NCBI GenBank assembly: GCA_028023455.1
Contig: JAQFVV010000550.1
Span: 60,001 to 124,000 of the forward strand
Direction: 5' to 3'
DNA from: Epiperipatus broadwayi
Taxonomy: Eukaryota; Onychophora; Udeonychophora; Euonychophora; Peripatidae
Length of the DNA stretch: 64,000 nucleotides
Below, in pieces: positions 22,111 to 31,069 of the stretch. Numbering within the stretch: the first letter of the stretch is position 1; every line of letters starts with the position of its first letter. The translations under genes and the position numbers were made by a program. The notes beneath the pieces are model-generated. The model worked only from the letters and a program-made list of their open reading frames with translations. It was not told the DNA's origin and did no database searches.

Positions 22111-22152
22111 CTCCTCATTGATGAAAGCCACAAGCTGGAAACTAGTCTTGGT
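22111..22152 (+). ncRNA. Decayed hammerhead motif C2
   Basis: Core reads TTGATGA (first base C to T), stem II AGC/GCT with a CACAA loop, GAAA, stem III A-C[TA]G-T, site AGTC. Stem I retains only scattered pairs. Together with C1 it lets one reconstruct how the family's ribozyme was arranged. Confidence 0.45.
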
Positions 22153-22554
22153 ATATTGGATGACTAGGTACTAAATAGGAATTTTATGCACAAACCTTCT
22201 TGCATCCACTGATTATTCTGGCTTGCACTGAGTGGCACTACTGTATGGAGAGTTTTGCTTCTGTGAAAAACAGCTTGTGAAAAAAGAATGATCATGTAAT
22301 GTTTGATGGTTTAATACAAATCTAATCGTATTATAGTAACTGTGGTTACTAAAAAACCAAAGACACCAAAAAGTATGGATACTGAACTGAGTTCAGATCT
22401 ATATAATCATTTCAGCTAATGTTCTTAACTTGAAAACATTATTGTGTTTTCATTTTGGAGTCAAAGCTTTATAGTTAATTAAAATCATAAAATATGGTTG
22501 CTGGAGAGTTACATTAGATCCTAAGATCTTGGTGCATTGCTCTCAGATCCAAGG

Positions 22555-22592
22555 TTCCTCAGTGGTGAAAGCCACAAGCTAGAAACTAGTCT
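22555..22592 (+). ncRNA. Decayed hammerhead motif C3
   Basis: Core reads GTGGTGA; GAAA, the AC[TA]GT stem III and AGTC site are kept. Likely inactive. Confidence 0.4.
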
Positions 22593-22730
22593 GGATATAT
22601 TGGATGAGTAGACACTAGCTATGGATTTTATGCACAAACCTTTCTGATCCATTAATTACTATGGCTTGAAATGAGTGGCACTAATATATGAAGAGTTGTC
22701 TCTGTGAAAAATATTTATGTTACACAGTTA

Positions 22731-23952
22731 TCAAGTGTCTATGTCTTGGTTTCATACATAATTATTGATTAATAATATTTTTTTTTCTTTTTCAAGCATG
22801 AAGAAATATATATTATTGTTAAATTATTTTTAATAAATGAACTCTATCTAAATTATAATTCTGTGAATAATTTTATTTGTACATAATATTTTTTATGTAT
22901 ATTAGCAATCTTTCTAAGATATTTGTAGTTATTAACATCTAATTAATGTCTTTCAATCTTTAGTTTTTTTTGTTAAAAGAAGGCCTGAAATAATTTTAAT
23001 CTTTTTAATTCTACAAAACTTATATTGTTCAAATTAATATAAAAAGTTAACAATAACACTAAAATAACTCTTAAAAGCACTAAGCCTTATACAAATATGA
23101 GGCTGACAGAATTATTATTATCCAGTTGTATATTAAGGATTTAATGGTAATACATTGTCTATTCATCCACACCGCCTGATGGCGCTGTTTCTAGTGAAAA
23201 ACAAATAGATATAATGCTACTGGGCTGTTTTTATTTTGTTGATTTATGTTTTTAATTTTTGGATTTGTTTGATTTTTTTTTATTGTTTTATGTATATTTC
23301 TTATATATATATATACTTTTTTTGGCTTTTTAAAACATTCTGTCTTTTTTTTTTAAACAAACATTTCTTTTTTCCGGTCTTTTTTTTTTTTTTAAGAAAT
23401 TTTTTTTTCAGTCTTTTTTCTTGTTTTTGAAGAAACTTTTTTTTTGTCATTTACCATGTTTTTATTCATAAACAAATACATAGAAATTGCTTTTTTACTT
23501 TTAAACAAGGCTTTCTCGAAAGAGCTTTCTAAGAGCTGTCATCATAGACACATTTCCAACTCAGCTCCAATATGCTTCACTGTAAGCTCATCCCGGTTCC
23601 AATAATAAATATTCAGCAGCCCTCAAACCACATTCCATGACCGAATGGAATACCTTCAGTGACATTGATGTGATTGACATTCCATTTCAGATGTTTTCCA
23701 ATGCCTTAATTTCATTAAACCACCACAAAAAAGTTTTTCTGGGTGGGTAAAATATTTTTTTGGTTGAAGGAAGACCAACATATCTGCTGCTGTAGGTAAA
23801 TCTTAAAAACTTCACTGCTGAATGGTCATCTGCCATTTAACTGTTTTGATCTCTTAAAAGTATCGGAAAGTGCGTGACTTGATCGTGAACTTTGCCAAAT
23901 CGTGATTTACACTCCTCATTTAATGAATTGTGACCCCTGAGAATAAAAGTAG
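22731..23952. other. AT-rich stretch, nothing recognised
   Basis: T-rich tracts at 23,270-23,460 give spurious Phe-rich frames. From about 23,500 to 23,900 the composition is less AT-rich, but I recognise no coding motif. Confidence 0.45.
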
Positions 23953-24060
23953 GGGCATTTGAGAATTCATCACAATTTTTACTAACTTACATAAATTACA
24001 ATACATAGGGCATTTGAGAATTCATCACAATTTTTATTAACTTACATAAATTACAATACA
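23953..24060. repeat. Tandem duplication of about 54 bp
   Basis: A GGGCATTTGAGAATTCATCA-led block occurs twice in direct succession (start about 23,953 and 24,007) and differs by one or two bases. Confidence 0.85.
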
Positions 24061-24199
24061 TTTAACCCAAAAAAAATCTGTTCTAATATACTTTTCGCCA
24101 TTACAACTACAGAAACCTTCATATCATATGCTGTACAATAGTCAAGAGTAATGTCTATAGAGAGTGTTGCAACTCATCATTAATAATGTTCACATGCTG

Positions 24200-24914
24200 A
24201 TGACATTCAGTGAAGGGTGCACTTCAACAACATCTTAGTGTTTAGAACAGTTTACTAGGCCATAAGATCTATGAACGGCCTTGTAAACAGCATATTTCTG
24301 TGCTTTATGCATAGAAACAGTGCCATTGAACAGAGTGGATGAATAGATTATGTATTCCCAGTTTAACTGATATCAGATATAACTTTAATAAACTAATAAA
24401 ATCAATTGAAAAATTTTATAATATCATCACCAAAGTTGGTAATAATAATAACCCAGATAAACCATGGATACACCTGCCTTACTTTCCTTGTATTGCAATG
24501 AACTATGCAGACCCATTCAAAGTAAGATTCAGACCACCCTCTTCATTCCATAACCTTTTAAACAATCAAAAGGCTGAGTTTCTTTAGAACACACTGCCCA
24601 GAATGTATATAAAATCTCATGCCCTGAACCAACCTGTAGCTTGGTGTGTTATGGGGAATCTCATGCACCTGTATTTATATAATAAAGCTAAATTAAATAA
24701 TGAAGACAAATCGATTTTTTTTTATCATGAGTTGGATATGGGGCACATCTTTTCTCCTTCCAATTTTAGAATAATATGTGCAGAGGGGAATGATAAAAAT
24801 TATATAAAAAGGCTTGGGCTATTGCAAGGGATCCTTATTCTATCAATAGAAAATTTTATTGTGTCCCATTATAAAAAAATGGAACCTCTCAGTAGCATAC
24901 TGGGCCTTATTTGA
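24200..24914 (+). pseudogene. PLE-4 remnant: end of reverse transcriptase, linker and GIY-YIG domain
   Basis: Frames shift, but the order is that of a Penelope-like protein. About 24,270-24,330 gives the post-palm block (NGLVNSIFLCFMHR). The ORF 24,339-24,587 is the linker (WIHLPYF, then RFRPPSSFHNLLNNQK, matching the usual LPY...F.P...L..LL..K pattern). About 24,600-24,690 in another frame gives VYKISCPEPTCSLVCYGES, a GIY-YIG core with YGE in place of YIG; 24,740-24,840 gives GHIFSPSNFRII...ND...KRLGLLQGILI, the rest of the nuclease. The fragment at 60.9-61.26 kb has the same YGE variant. Confidence 0.65.
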
Positions 24915-25002
24915 ATATTTGTCTCCACTACTATGCACATATAAATAATAAGAGTAATAGTGCTCAAGGCTAAATGGCTTTGTAAGTAATTATTAAAAAC
25001 CA

Positions 25003-25182
25003 TTCAACAATTAGACAGTCCCAATATCAATAACAATCAACAATTTCAAATTGTTGTCAAGGCAACCTTCTTGTAACTGTAAAAAAAAGTTGGATTTTAC
25101 CTTTATTATTAATAAGAAAGTTGCCTTGACAACAGTTTGAAATTGTTGATTGTTATTGATATTGGGATTATCTAAGTGTTGA
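25003..25182. repeat. Foldback with arms of about 55-70 bp
   Basis: 25,019-25,073 pairs with 25,112-25,168 (CCCAATATCAATAACAATCA against its complement), with weaker matching outward to about 25,003 and 25,182. The loop is about 38 bases. It lies directly left of the TA tract that borders retrozyme array B. Confidence 0.85.
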
Positions 25183-25359
25183 CAGATATATATATATATA
25201 TATAATAACAAGTCAGATGTCACATGACTTATATATAGCTTGCACTTACAAATATGTAAAATTAAGAGCGTGCTAATAGCTCTAAACAAGCTTTTTTTTT
25301 TATTTACAATAAATGCTACTACAAGAGAAGGCATTCAAATCATTTTTATCTTGGATTGT

Positions 25360-25411
25360 CCCCATCCCCAGACCAGTTTCGACCTATGGGTCTCTTCAGT
25401 GAGGAGTTGGG
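25360..25411 (-). ncRNA. Type I hammerhead ribozyme, unit B1
   Basis: Minus strand: core CTGAAGA (25,399-25,393; fits CUGANGA), perfect 4-bp stem II GACC/GGTC with a CATA loop, core GAAA (25,380-25,377), stem III A-C[TG]G-T, site GGTC with cleavage expected after C 25,371. Stem I has six pairs next to the core (TCCTCA with TGGGGA, one U-G), an internal loop of 3x3, then two more G-C pairs. All conserved core bases are present, so activity is plausible. Confidence 0.82.
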
Positions 25412-25781
25412 ACATTAGATCTAAAAAACCAACTCAAGCAAAGCATTTATCTAAAAGATAATTGTTAGAAGAAGATCTGAAACTTTTAGACATCTACATG
25501 TCTTTAAAGTCAGCTCTCCAACTGAAAAAATCATATAGGCCTGAACTTAATTCAGATACTCCATATATTAGTAGGCTTAGCTCTTTAATTTAGCTAAAGC
25601 CACAACAGCAAAATAATAATAGTAATAATAACAAGTCAGATGTCACATGACTTATATATAGTTTGCACTTACAAATATGTAAAATTAAGAGCGTGCTAAT
25701 AGCTCTAAACAAGCTTTTTTTTTATTTATGATAAATGCTACTACAAGAGAAGGCATTCAAATCATTTTTATCTTGGATTGT

Positions 25782-25833
25782 CCCCATCCCCAGACTGGTT
25801 TCGACCTATGGGTCTCTTCAGTGAGGAGTTGGG
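25782..25833 (-). ncRNA. Type I hammerhead ribozyme, unit B2
   Basis: Same fold as B1. Stem III reads A-C[CA]G-T: the loop differs from B1 (TG) while both pairs are kept. Expected cleavage after C 25,793. Confidence 0.82.
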
Positions 25834-26204
25834 ACATTAGATCTAAAAAACCAACTCAAGCAAAGCATTTATCTAAAAGATAATTGTTAGAAGAAGATTT
25901 GAAACTTTTAGACATCTACATGTCTTTAAAGTCAGCTCTCCAACTGAAAAAATCATATGGGCCTGAACTTAATTCAGATACTCCATATATTAGTAGGCTT
26001 AGCTCTTTAATTTAGCTAAAGCCACAACAGCAAAATAGTAATAGTAATAATAACAAGTCAGATGTCACATGACTTATATATAGCTTGCACTTACAAATAT
26101 ATAAAATTAAGAGCGTGCTAATAGTTCTAAACAAGCTTTTTTTTTTATTTATGATAAATGCTACTACAAGAGAAGGCATTCAAATCATTTTTATCTTGGA
26201 TTGT

Positions 26205-26256
26205 CCCCATCCCCAGACCAGTTTCGACCTATGGGTCTCTTCAGTGAGGAGTTGGG
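26205..26256 (-). ncRNA. Type I hammerhead ribozyme, unit B3
   Basis: Same fold and stem III loop as B1; expected cleavage after C 26,216. A fourth, incomplete motif (26,624-26,653) has loop CG in stem III and is cut off in stem II. Confidence 0.82.
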
Positions 26257-26654
26257 ACATTACATCTAAAAAACCAACTCAAGAAAAGCATTTATCTAAA
26301 AGATAATTGTTAGAAGAAGATCTGAAACTTTTAGACATCTACATGTCTTTAAAGTCAGCTCTCCAACTGAAAAAATCATATGGGCCTGAACTTAATTCAG
26401 ATACTCCATATATTAGTAGGCTTAGCTCTTTAATTTAGCTAAAGCCACAACAACAAAATAATAATAGTAATAATAAGTCAGATGTCACATGACTTATATA
26501 TAGCTTGCACTTACAAATATGTAAAATTAAGAGCGTGCTAATAGCTCTAAACAAGCTTTTTTTTTTTATTTATAATAAATGCTACTACAAGAGAAGGCAT
26601 TCAAATCATTTTTATCTTGGATTGTCCCCATCCCCAGACCGGTTTCGACCTATA

Positions 26655-26955
26655 TATATTAGTGCAGTTCAATTCAGCACTATGATTCTGGAAGCAATCT
26701 AACAAAGGCTGGCTCAATGCTTTTAAGACTTATTTTAGTGCTATTATTACCTTTTCATATTAACTTGAACAGTACAAGTTCTGTAGACTTACATAATTTT
26801 GTGAAACGTCTATAACTATTGAGATTTAATCTTTTTAGCATTTATTTTTGCTCCTATTTTTTTTTACTTTTATCTATAGATTTTTTTATCACTCTTGAAA
26901 CTCTACATTATCATTGGTGACAATAATTATATTATTTGAAATATGACTTAAATAA
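26655..26955. other. AT-rich spacer, nothing recognised
   Basis: No motif beyond short homopolymers. Confidence 0.4.
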
Positions 26956-26959
26956 TCAT

Positions 26960-27010
26960 TTTTTCTGTGATTTTAAGGAAATCTATAAGATTTCCTTAAA
27001 GTCACAGAAA
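26960..27010. repeat. Short near-perfect hairpin
   Basis: ATTTTCTGTGA...AAGGAAATCT on the left pairs with AGATTTCCTTAAAGTCACAG on the right; arms about 22 bp, loop about 4 bases. Confidence 0.8.
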
Positions 27011-27279
27011 ATTTCTTATAAAAATTGCAAACAAAAAAGTTTGGAAAAATGGGAAGTATCCTAGCATACATTCTTAACAATGCTAATCTTCTTAATTTTG
27101 ACGATTATTTACTGTTAGTATTTTTTAAGAAATATAAATATTTTTTCTGAGGGTCATAATGCACTGTTTATTACATACTATTTCAAAACATTAATTGTTA
27201 ATGAAATACTTATAGACTATAATGTCTTTTTATGATCTTCAATTCTGAAGTAAAATGGCAATTTATATTTATTGGTGCA

Positions 27280-27690
27280 TTTTTGTAAATTCTTTTAACA
27301 TTTGGATGTGATCTAATGTTCTATAATTACTCTTAAGTCAAACCTGTTTTTAAATATAAAATTATTTCTAGATGAATTATGTTCATAGTAAACATGTTGT
27401 ATAGAACTGATAGAACTCTGATAGGTTTGTAATTTCTAATTTCTTTTTTTTTTTTGATCTTTTCTAAATATCATTATTACTATTGCATTTTTCAATAGGA
27501 TCTATCTGATAGATGTTTATATTTAGACATCTGATAAATAGTTTTACCAATATTTTATTTTTTACAAAATTCTTTTAAAATATTTATTTTACTTTCATCC
27601 TTTCCTTTGCTCTTCTAATCGTAATTGTTTTAATTTCATATCTCATTTTTACATATACCATAATTGTCTAAACAACTCCCAATATTAAAA
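27280..27690 (-). pseudogene. LINE reverse transcriptase remnant
   Basis: On the minus strand, about 27,440-27,370 reads EIRNYKPIRVLSVLYNMF, matching the NYRPISLLSVLYKIF block of LINE-B, followed by a degraded QxGF segment near 27,340. The rest is too decayed to follow. Confidence 0.5.
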
Positions 27691-29268
27691 TGCTCTTCTA
27701 TATTTTCAGAATTTTGTTCTCTTTTATGATTTTTCTTGCCAGTTTATAGTTATGTTTAGTTAATATTATTATTTTACAAATTTTCAGATTAATTTTTTCC
27801 ATTGCTCTCATACTTTAAAATGTCATATTTCTTTACACATTATCTTCTGTGTTGAAAAAATATTAGTAATTTTCTGATTTTTGTGCAATCTATTTGTACA
27901 ATCAATTTACATACAATTATTGATCTCAATCAAATCTAATATCACTTCAGAAATGTGTTAATATTTAAAAACTATTTGCAAGTTACTACATTGAGTGATA
28001 TATTTATGACATTATTAATGGCTGTTACTCCTTTAGCATTGTATGCACATTATTTTACATCTCACTAATTTGTGCTTGTTTTCAGTGCTAGATCAAATAA
28101 ACACATTACAGTCTTGAAATGATAATTTTCTGTTAATTAAAATACAAATATAAGTATGCTATATTTTCATTTGTGCCATGTGTTTTACAAAGAAAATCAT
28201 AGTTTTTTTTCCCAGTAAATTACACAATTCTATATTCTATATCATTTTTGTCTTCATAACCAAATTTAACAACATTTTCCACTGTCAATCATTTTTCAAA
28301 TAGTATTAAAATTACTTTGATAAATTTAAAATGTTCTTTGGTCCTATCCAAATCATACTTACATCTATATAAAAATTTCTATTTCATTACAATAGTAATT
28401 TGTCAACATAAACTTGAGTTGATGGCATCAGTATTTTACATTAAATTTAATAACTGATGTTTGTTGTTTGTTATTTATCATAAAATCACATCATATCAGC
28501 TTTCAATATTTGTGTCTTTGTATTTTAAAATGATACTTTCCTTTCCAAATCAAATGTCTTTTTATATTTTCTTTTAATTTCATAACATACAACAATATCT
28601 GCTCTAATAATAGATACTTCTCCAATTCATGCGATATTTCTTAGATTTTAAATGACCTAAAATTATAAAGCCATCAATAAATAGCAAACTTTAATAAGGG
28701 AATTATTTGCACATTCTACTTTAAATAACTAATCATTGTCTTTGCTGGTATATGACCATAATTTATTGTTTCTCTGGTTTGATTATAAATATAAAAGAAT
28801 CTAAATATTTTCCCACACATCTTTTTTACTTATTCTTCAAACAAGTTGTACCAATATTCCAGTTAAAACCATCAGAAAATTTCCTAAATAAATAAAAAAA
28901 TAATTTGTACACAAAATAACATGAGTGATCAAAGAGTAAAGATTTTTGGATTGATGTTAATCTGTCATGATGTTCAACTTGAAACTTTCATAGTCAAATA
29001 ACGTGAATTTGAGTTGAAAGTCGTCAGTTAAACATTAAAAATTGTAATATTTTTTAGGATTTAATTTGAACAATAAGTGTGTGCTACATTAATATAAATC
29101 GCGTGACTTTTTGATTTATTCTAACATCTTGAAAAGGTTCATTTTGAAAGAAAATCGATTCGATGTAATAAATTAAATATTTATTAATGTAGTTGTCTAT
29201 AATATTTGTTTATATTTTTATTAAAGTATTTTATTAAGTTAACATAATGGATTCTAATTCCATCATAT
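27691..29268. other. AT-rich stretch, possibly more decayed LINE, nothing firm
   Basis: No motif could be tied to a family. Stops in all frames. Confidence 0.4.
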
Positions 29269-29269
29269 G

Positions 29270-29284
29270 AAATATATATATATA

Positions 29285-29320
<36 letters not shown>
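29270..29320. repeat. (TA)n then (TTA)n microsatellite
   Basis: Borders PLE-2 on the left. A short (AAT)n run at about 31,057-31,070 borders it on the right, suggesting insertion into or expansion from a TTA-type repeat. Confidence 0.9.
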
Positions 29321-29326
<6 letters not shown>

Positions 29327-29709
29327 TTGCGGGATATTCCGTGTAGTGAAAAAGCTAAATGCTAACGTTTCAGTACTATATCAATTACCTTCCTCAGAGC
29401 ATCCTCTTTCTCAAATCATAAGAATGCATGTGAGATTTAAAATCGTTTTTATCGTTTTCTTTCTCCTCATATTTAAATTCTATTGGTTGAGAAGTTTTAA
29501 TTTTTTTTTCTCTTCCAATAGCTTCTTCCAAAGGTTGTTAATTTTCTTTAATTCACACCTTTCATTTATGCTCTTGGGCCTTTTAAAAATCTCTATAGCT
29601 TCTCTTAGCAATCTCTGGTCATATTATTCAATTTTTGCTAAAATATTTGTTTTTTTAAAAATTGATATCATGATTTGTTAATTTTATATGAGAATAAATA
29701 GCTGATGAA

Positions 29710-30399
29710 TTGGTAAGTTTTAACATTGTTTCACTTTTTACTAGTGTACCTGTAAATGAAGCGATTCAAGTTTTAAAAAATATTCAGTTGCCTAATTTTG
29801 ATGTGGTTTTGATTGAACACTGCTTATCAAATACATTTTTTTTTGTTTTTGATGGGCAGATGTATAAACAAACATCAGGTCTAGCTATGGGTTCACCAAT
29901 TTCTCCACCATTGGCTTTTATTTTTATGGAGGATTTGGGAAATAAAGTTTTGACTTTAGCAGTTAAAAAACCATCTATATGGCTGAGGTATGTTGATGAT
30001 ACCTTTGTTATTTGGCCTCATGGTAAGCATGCTCTTGATGACTTTTTTAATTTTTTAAACTCTTTTCACAACAATATTAAATTTACCATGGAAATAGAAA
30101 ATAATAATCAATTACCTTTTTTAGATGTTTTGATTGAAAGAAGGGAAGATGGTTCTTTATCCCATGGTATATATAAAAAACCAACACACACTGGGAGATA
30201 TCTGCATTTTTCCTCTCATCACCATCCTGCACAACTATTTTCAGTAGCAAAAACATTATTGGATAGAACAAAGAGACTTTCTGATGATAGCCATTTTCAC
30301 CAGGACCTTTTTGCTACTAATAAAATGCTTCTTCATAACGGTTTTAATTACAACATTATTAATAGGGCTTATACATATCAAAAAAAAAAAAGATTTTGA
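29710..30399 (+). CDS. PLE-2 reverse transcriptase, C-terminal two thirds
   Basis: Begins at motif A (VSFNIVSLFTSVPVNEA; the catalytic Asp of FDVVSLF is Asn here), then LAMGSPISPPLAFIF, LRYVDDTFVIW (YVDD box), LPFLDVLIE and HFSSHHHPAQLFSVAKTLLD. The N-terminal part is absent by truncation. The frame is lost at a run of 12 A near 30,380, after which the linker continues in another frame. Loss of the motif A Asp would abolish polymerase activity. Confidence 0.88.
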   Translation: MVSFNIVSLFTSVPVNEAIQVLKNIQLPNFDVVLIEHCLSNTFFFVFDGQMYKQTSGLAMGSPISPPLAFIFMEDLGNKVLTLAVKKPSIWLRYVDDTFVIWPHGKHALDDFFNFLNSFHNNIKFTMEIENNNQLPFLDVLIERREDGSLSHGIYKKPTHTGRYLHFSSHHHPAQLFSVAKTLLDRTKRLSDDSHFHQDLFATNKMLLHNGFNYNIINRAYTYQKKKRF

Positions 30400-30766
30400 T
30401 ACATCAAAAATTAAGACAATTTTGCCATATATAAAAGGAGTAACTGATAGAATTGGTAACATTTTAAAAAATAATAATATTCACACAATTTACACTACTT
30501 ATAAAAAAATTAGTGAAATATTTCCACTTCCTAAAGATAAAATTGCTTTGGAGTGTCATGGTTTATATGAAATTCCATGTAGGGTCTGTCCACATACATA
30601 TATAGGACAGACTAATTGTAGAATAAATATTAGAAAGAAAGAACACATTCTGGCAGTGAGAGAAAAATCCAATTCATCAGCTATTTATTCTCATATAAAA
30701 TTAAAAAATCATGATATCGATTTTGAAAAAACAAATATTTTAGCAAAAATTGAACAATATGACTAG
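30380..30766 (+). CDS. PLE-2 linker and GIY-YIG endonuclease
   Basis: Continues from the reverse transcriptase after the A-run frameshift (frame open from 30,284). ILPYIKGVTDRIGNILK is the linker; GLYEIPCRVCPHTYIGQT is the GIY-YIG core with its cysteine pair, RINIRKKEH the Arg/His block. It ends at a TAG (30,764-30,766) where related copies continue with Q/R-LLREAIEI, so the catalytic Glu lies beyond the stop. Confidence 0.86.
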   Translation, partial: KKKKDFDTSKIKTILPYIKGVTDRIGNILKNNNIHTIYTTYKKISEIFPLPKDKIALECHGLYEIPCRVCPHTYIGQTNCRINIRKKEHILAVREKSNSSAIYSHIKLKNHDIDFEKTNILAKIEQYD

Positions 30767-30769
30767 AGA

Positions 30770-30988
30770 TTGCTAAGAGAAGCTATAGAGATTTTTAAAA
30801 GGCCCAAGAGCATAAATGAAAGGTGTGAATTAAAGAAAATTAACAACATTTGGAAGAAGCTATTGGAAGAGAAAATAAATTTTAAAACTTCTCAACCAAT
30901 AGAATTTAAATATGAGGAGAAAGAAATCGATAAAAACGATTTTAAATCTCACATGCATTCTTATGATTTGAGAAAAAGGACGCTCTGA
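30770..30988 (+). pseudogene. PLE-2 GIY-YIG, C-terminal end after a nonsense codon
   Basis: Begins LREAIEIFKRPKSINERCEL, equal to the end of the PLE-1 nuclease (REAIEILKRPDCINKR), so it is the tail of the same protein separated by the TAG at 30,764. Confidence 0.85.
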
Positions 30989-31026
30989 GGAATGTACTTG
31001 ATATTGTACTGAAACATCAGCATTTA
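30980..31026 (+). ncRNA. Minimal hammerhead-like motif in the PLE-2 terminal repeat
   Basis: Core CTGAGGA (30,985-30,991), stem II with GTAC/GTAC, GAAA at 31,011-31,014, then CATC. Stem I is GCT/AGC. The inverted copy at about 29,352-29,402 (minus strand) has a better stem I (ATGCT/AGCAT) and the site GAAACGTT. Such minimal forms have been reported in PLE terminal repeats and are thought to act as dimers. Confidence 0.5.
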
Positions 31027-31069
31027 GCTTTTTCACTACACGGAATATCCCGCAAATAGTAATAATAAT

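Larger units (their letters stand above)
21506..22730. mobile_element. Retrozyme-like repeat family C: one inverted and about 1.7 tandem units
   Basis: A non-coding unit of about 440 bp occurs once in minus orientation (21,506-about 21,960) and then about 1.7 times in plus orientation (about 21,985-22,730; repeat of TTGTGTTTTCATTTTGGA at 21,998 and 22,442, period 444). A truncated fifth piece lies at 55,855-55,990. Each unit has a hammerhead-like segment. No ORF is conserved among copies. Tandem non-coding units with a type I hammerhead are the definition of animal retrozymes. Confidence 0.7.
25190..26654 (-). mobile_element. Retrozyme-like tandem array, family B (3.4 units of about 422 bp)
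   Basis: The AGTCAGATGTCACATGAC block recurs at 25,211, 25,634, 26,056 and 26,476, i.e. periods of 423, 422 and 420 bp, with about 97% identity between units by eye. The array starts after a TA tract and its last unit ends inside the ribozyme's stem II at 26,653. No ORF is shared in a way that suggests a protein. The minus strand of every complete unit encodes a full type I hammerhead. Length, tandem layout and ribozyme match the retrozymes described in metazoans; the direction of transcription must be the minus strand. Confidence 0.82.
29321..31060 (+). mobile_element. Penelope-like element PLE-2, 5'-truncated, with inverted end repeats
   Basis: Plus-strand PLE that starts in the middle of the reverse transcriptase (about 29,703). 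Its last 357 bases (30,703-31,060: end of the GIY-YIG domain and terminal repeat) are repeated in inverted orientation at 29,321-29,677, directly before the truncation point. This arrangement is known for Penelope elements. Confidence 0.9.

Noticed and set aside
23163-23205. CTGATGG...GTGAAAAAC as another hammerhead
   Set aside because: The core reads CTGATGG, GAAA is followed by no UH site, and no stem I or III forms.
23500-24200. Possible coding remnant upstream of PLE-4
   Set aside because: Less AT-rich, but no frame shows a polymerase motif or other known domain on either strand.
25190-26654. CRISPR-like array
   Set aside because: Units are 420 bp and nearly identical throughout, without short repeats and unique spacers, and the DNA is eukaryotic.
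25240-26702. Near-identical 65-73-codon frames repeated three times, as if a small gene family
   Set aside because: They recur only because the retrozyme unit is tandemly repeated; frame is shifted by T-run length in one unit and they cross the ribozyme on the opposite strand.
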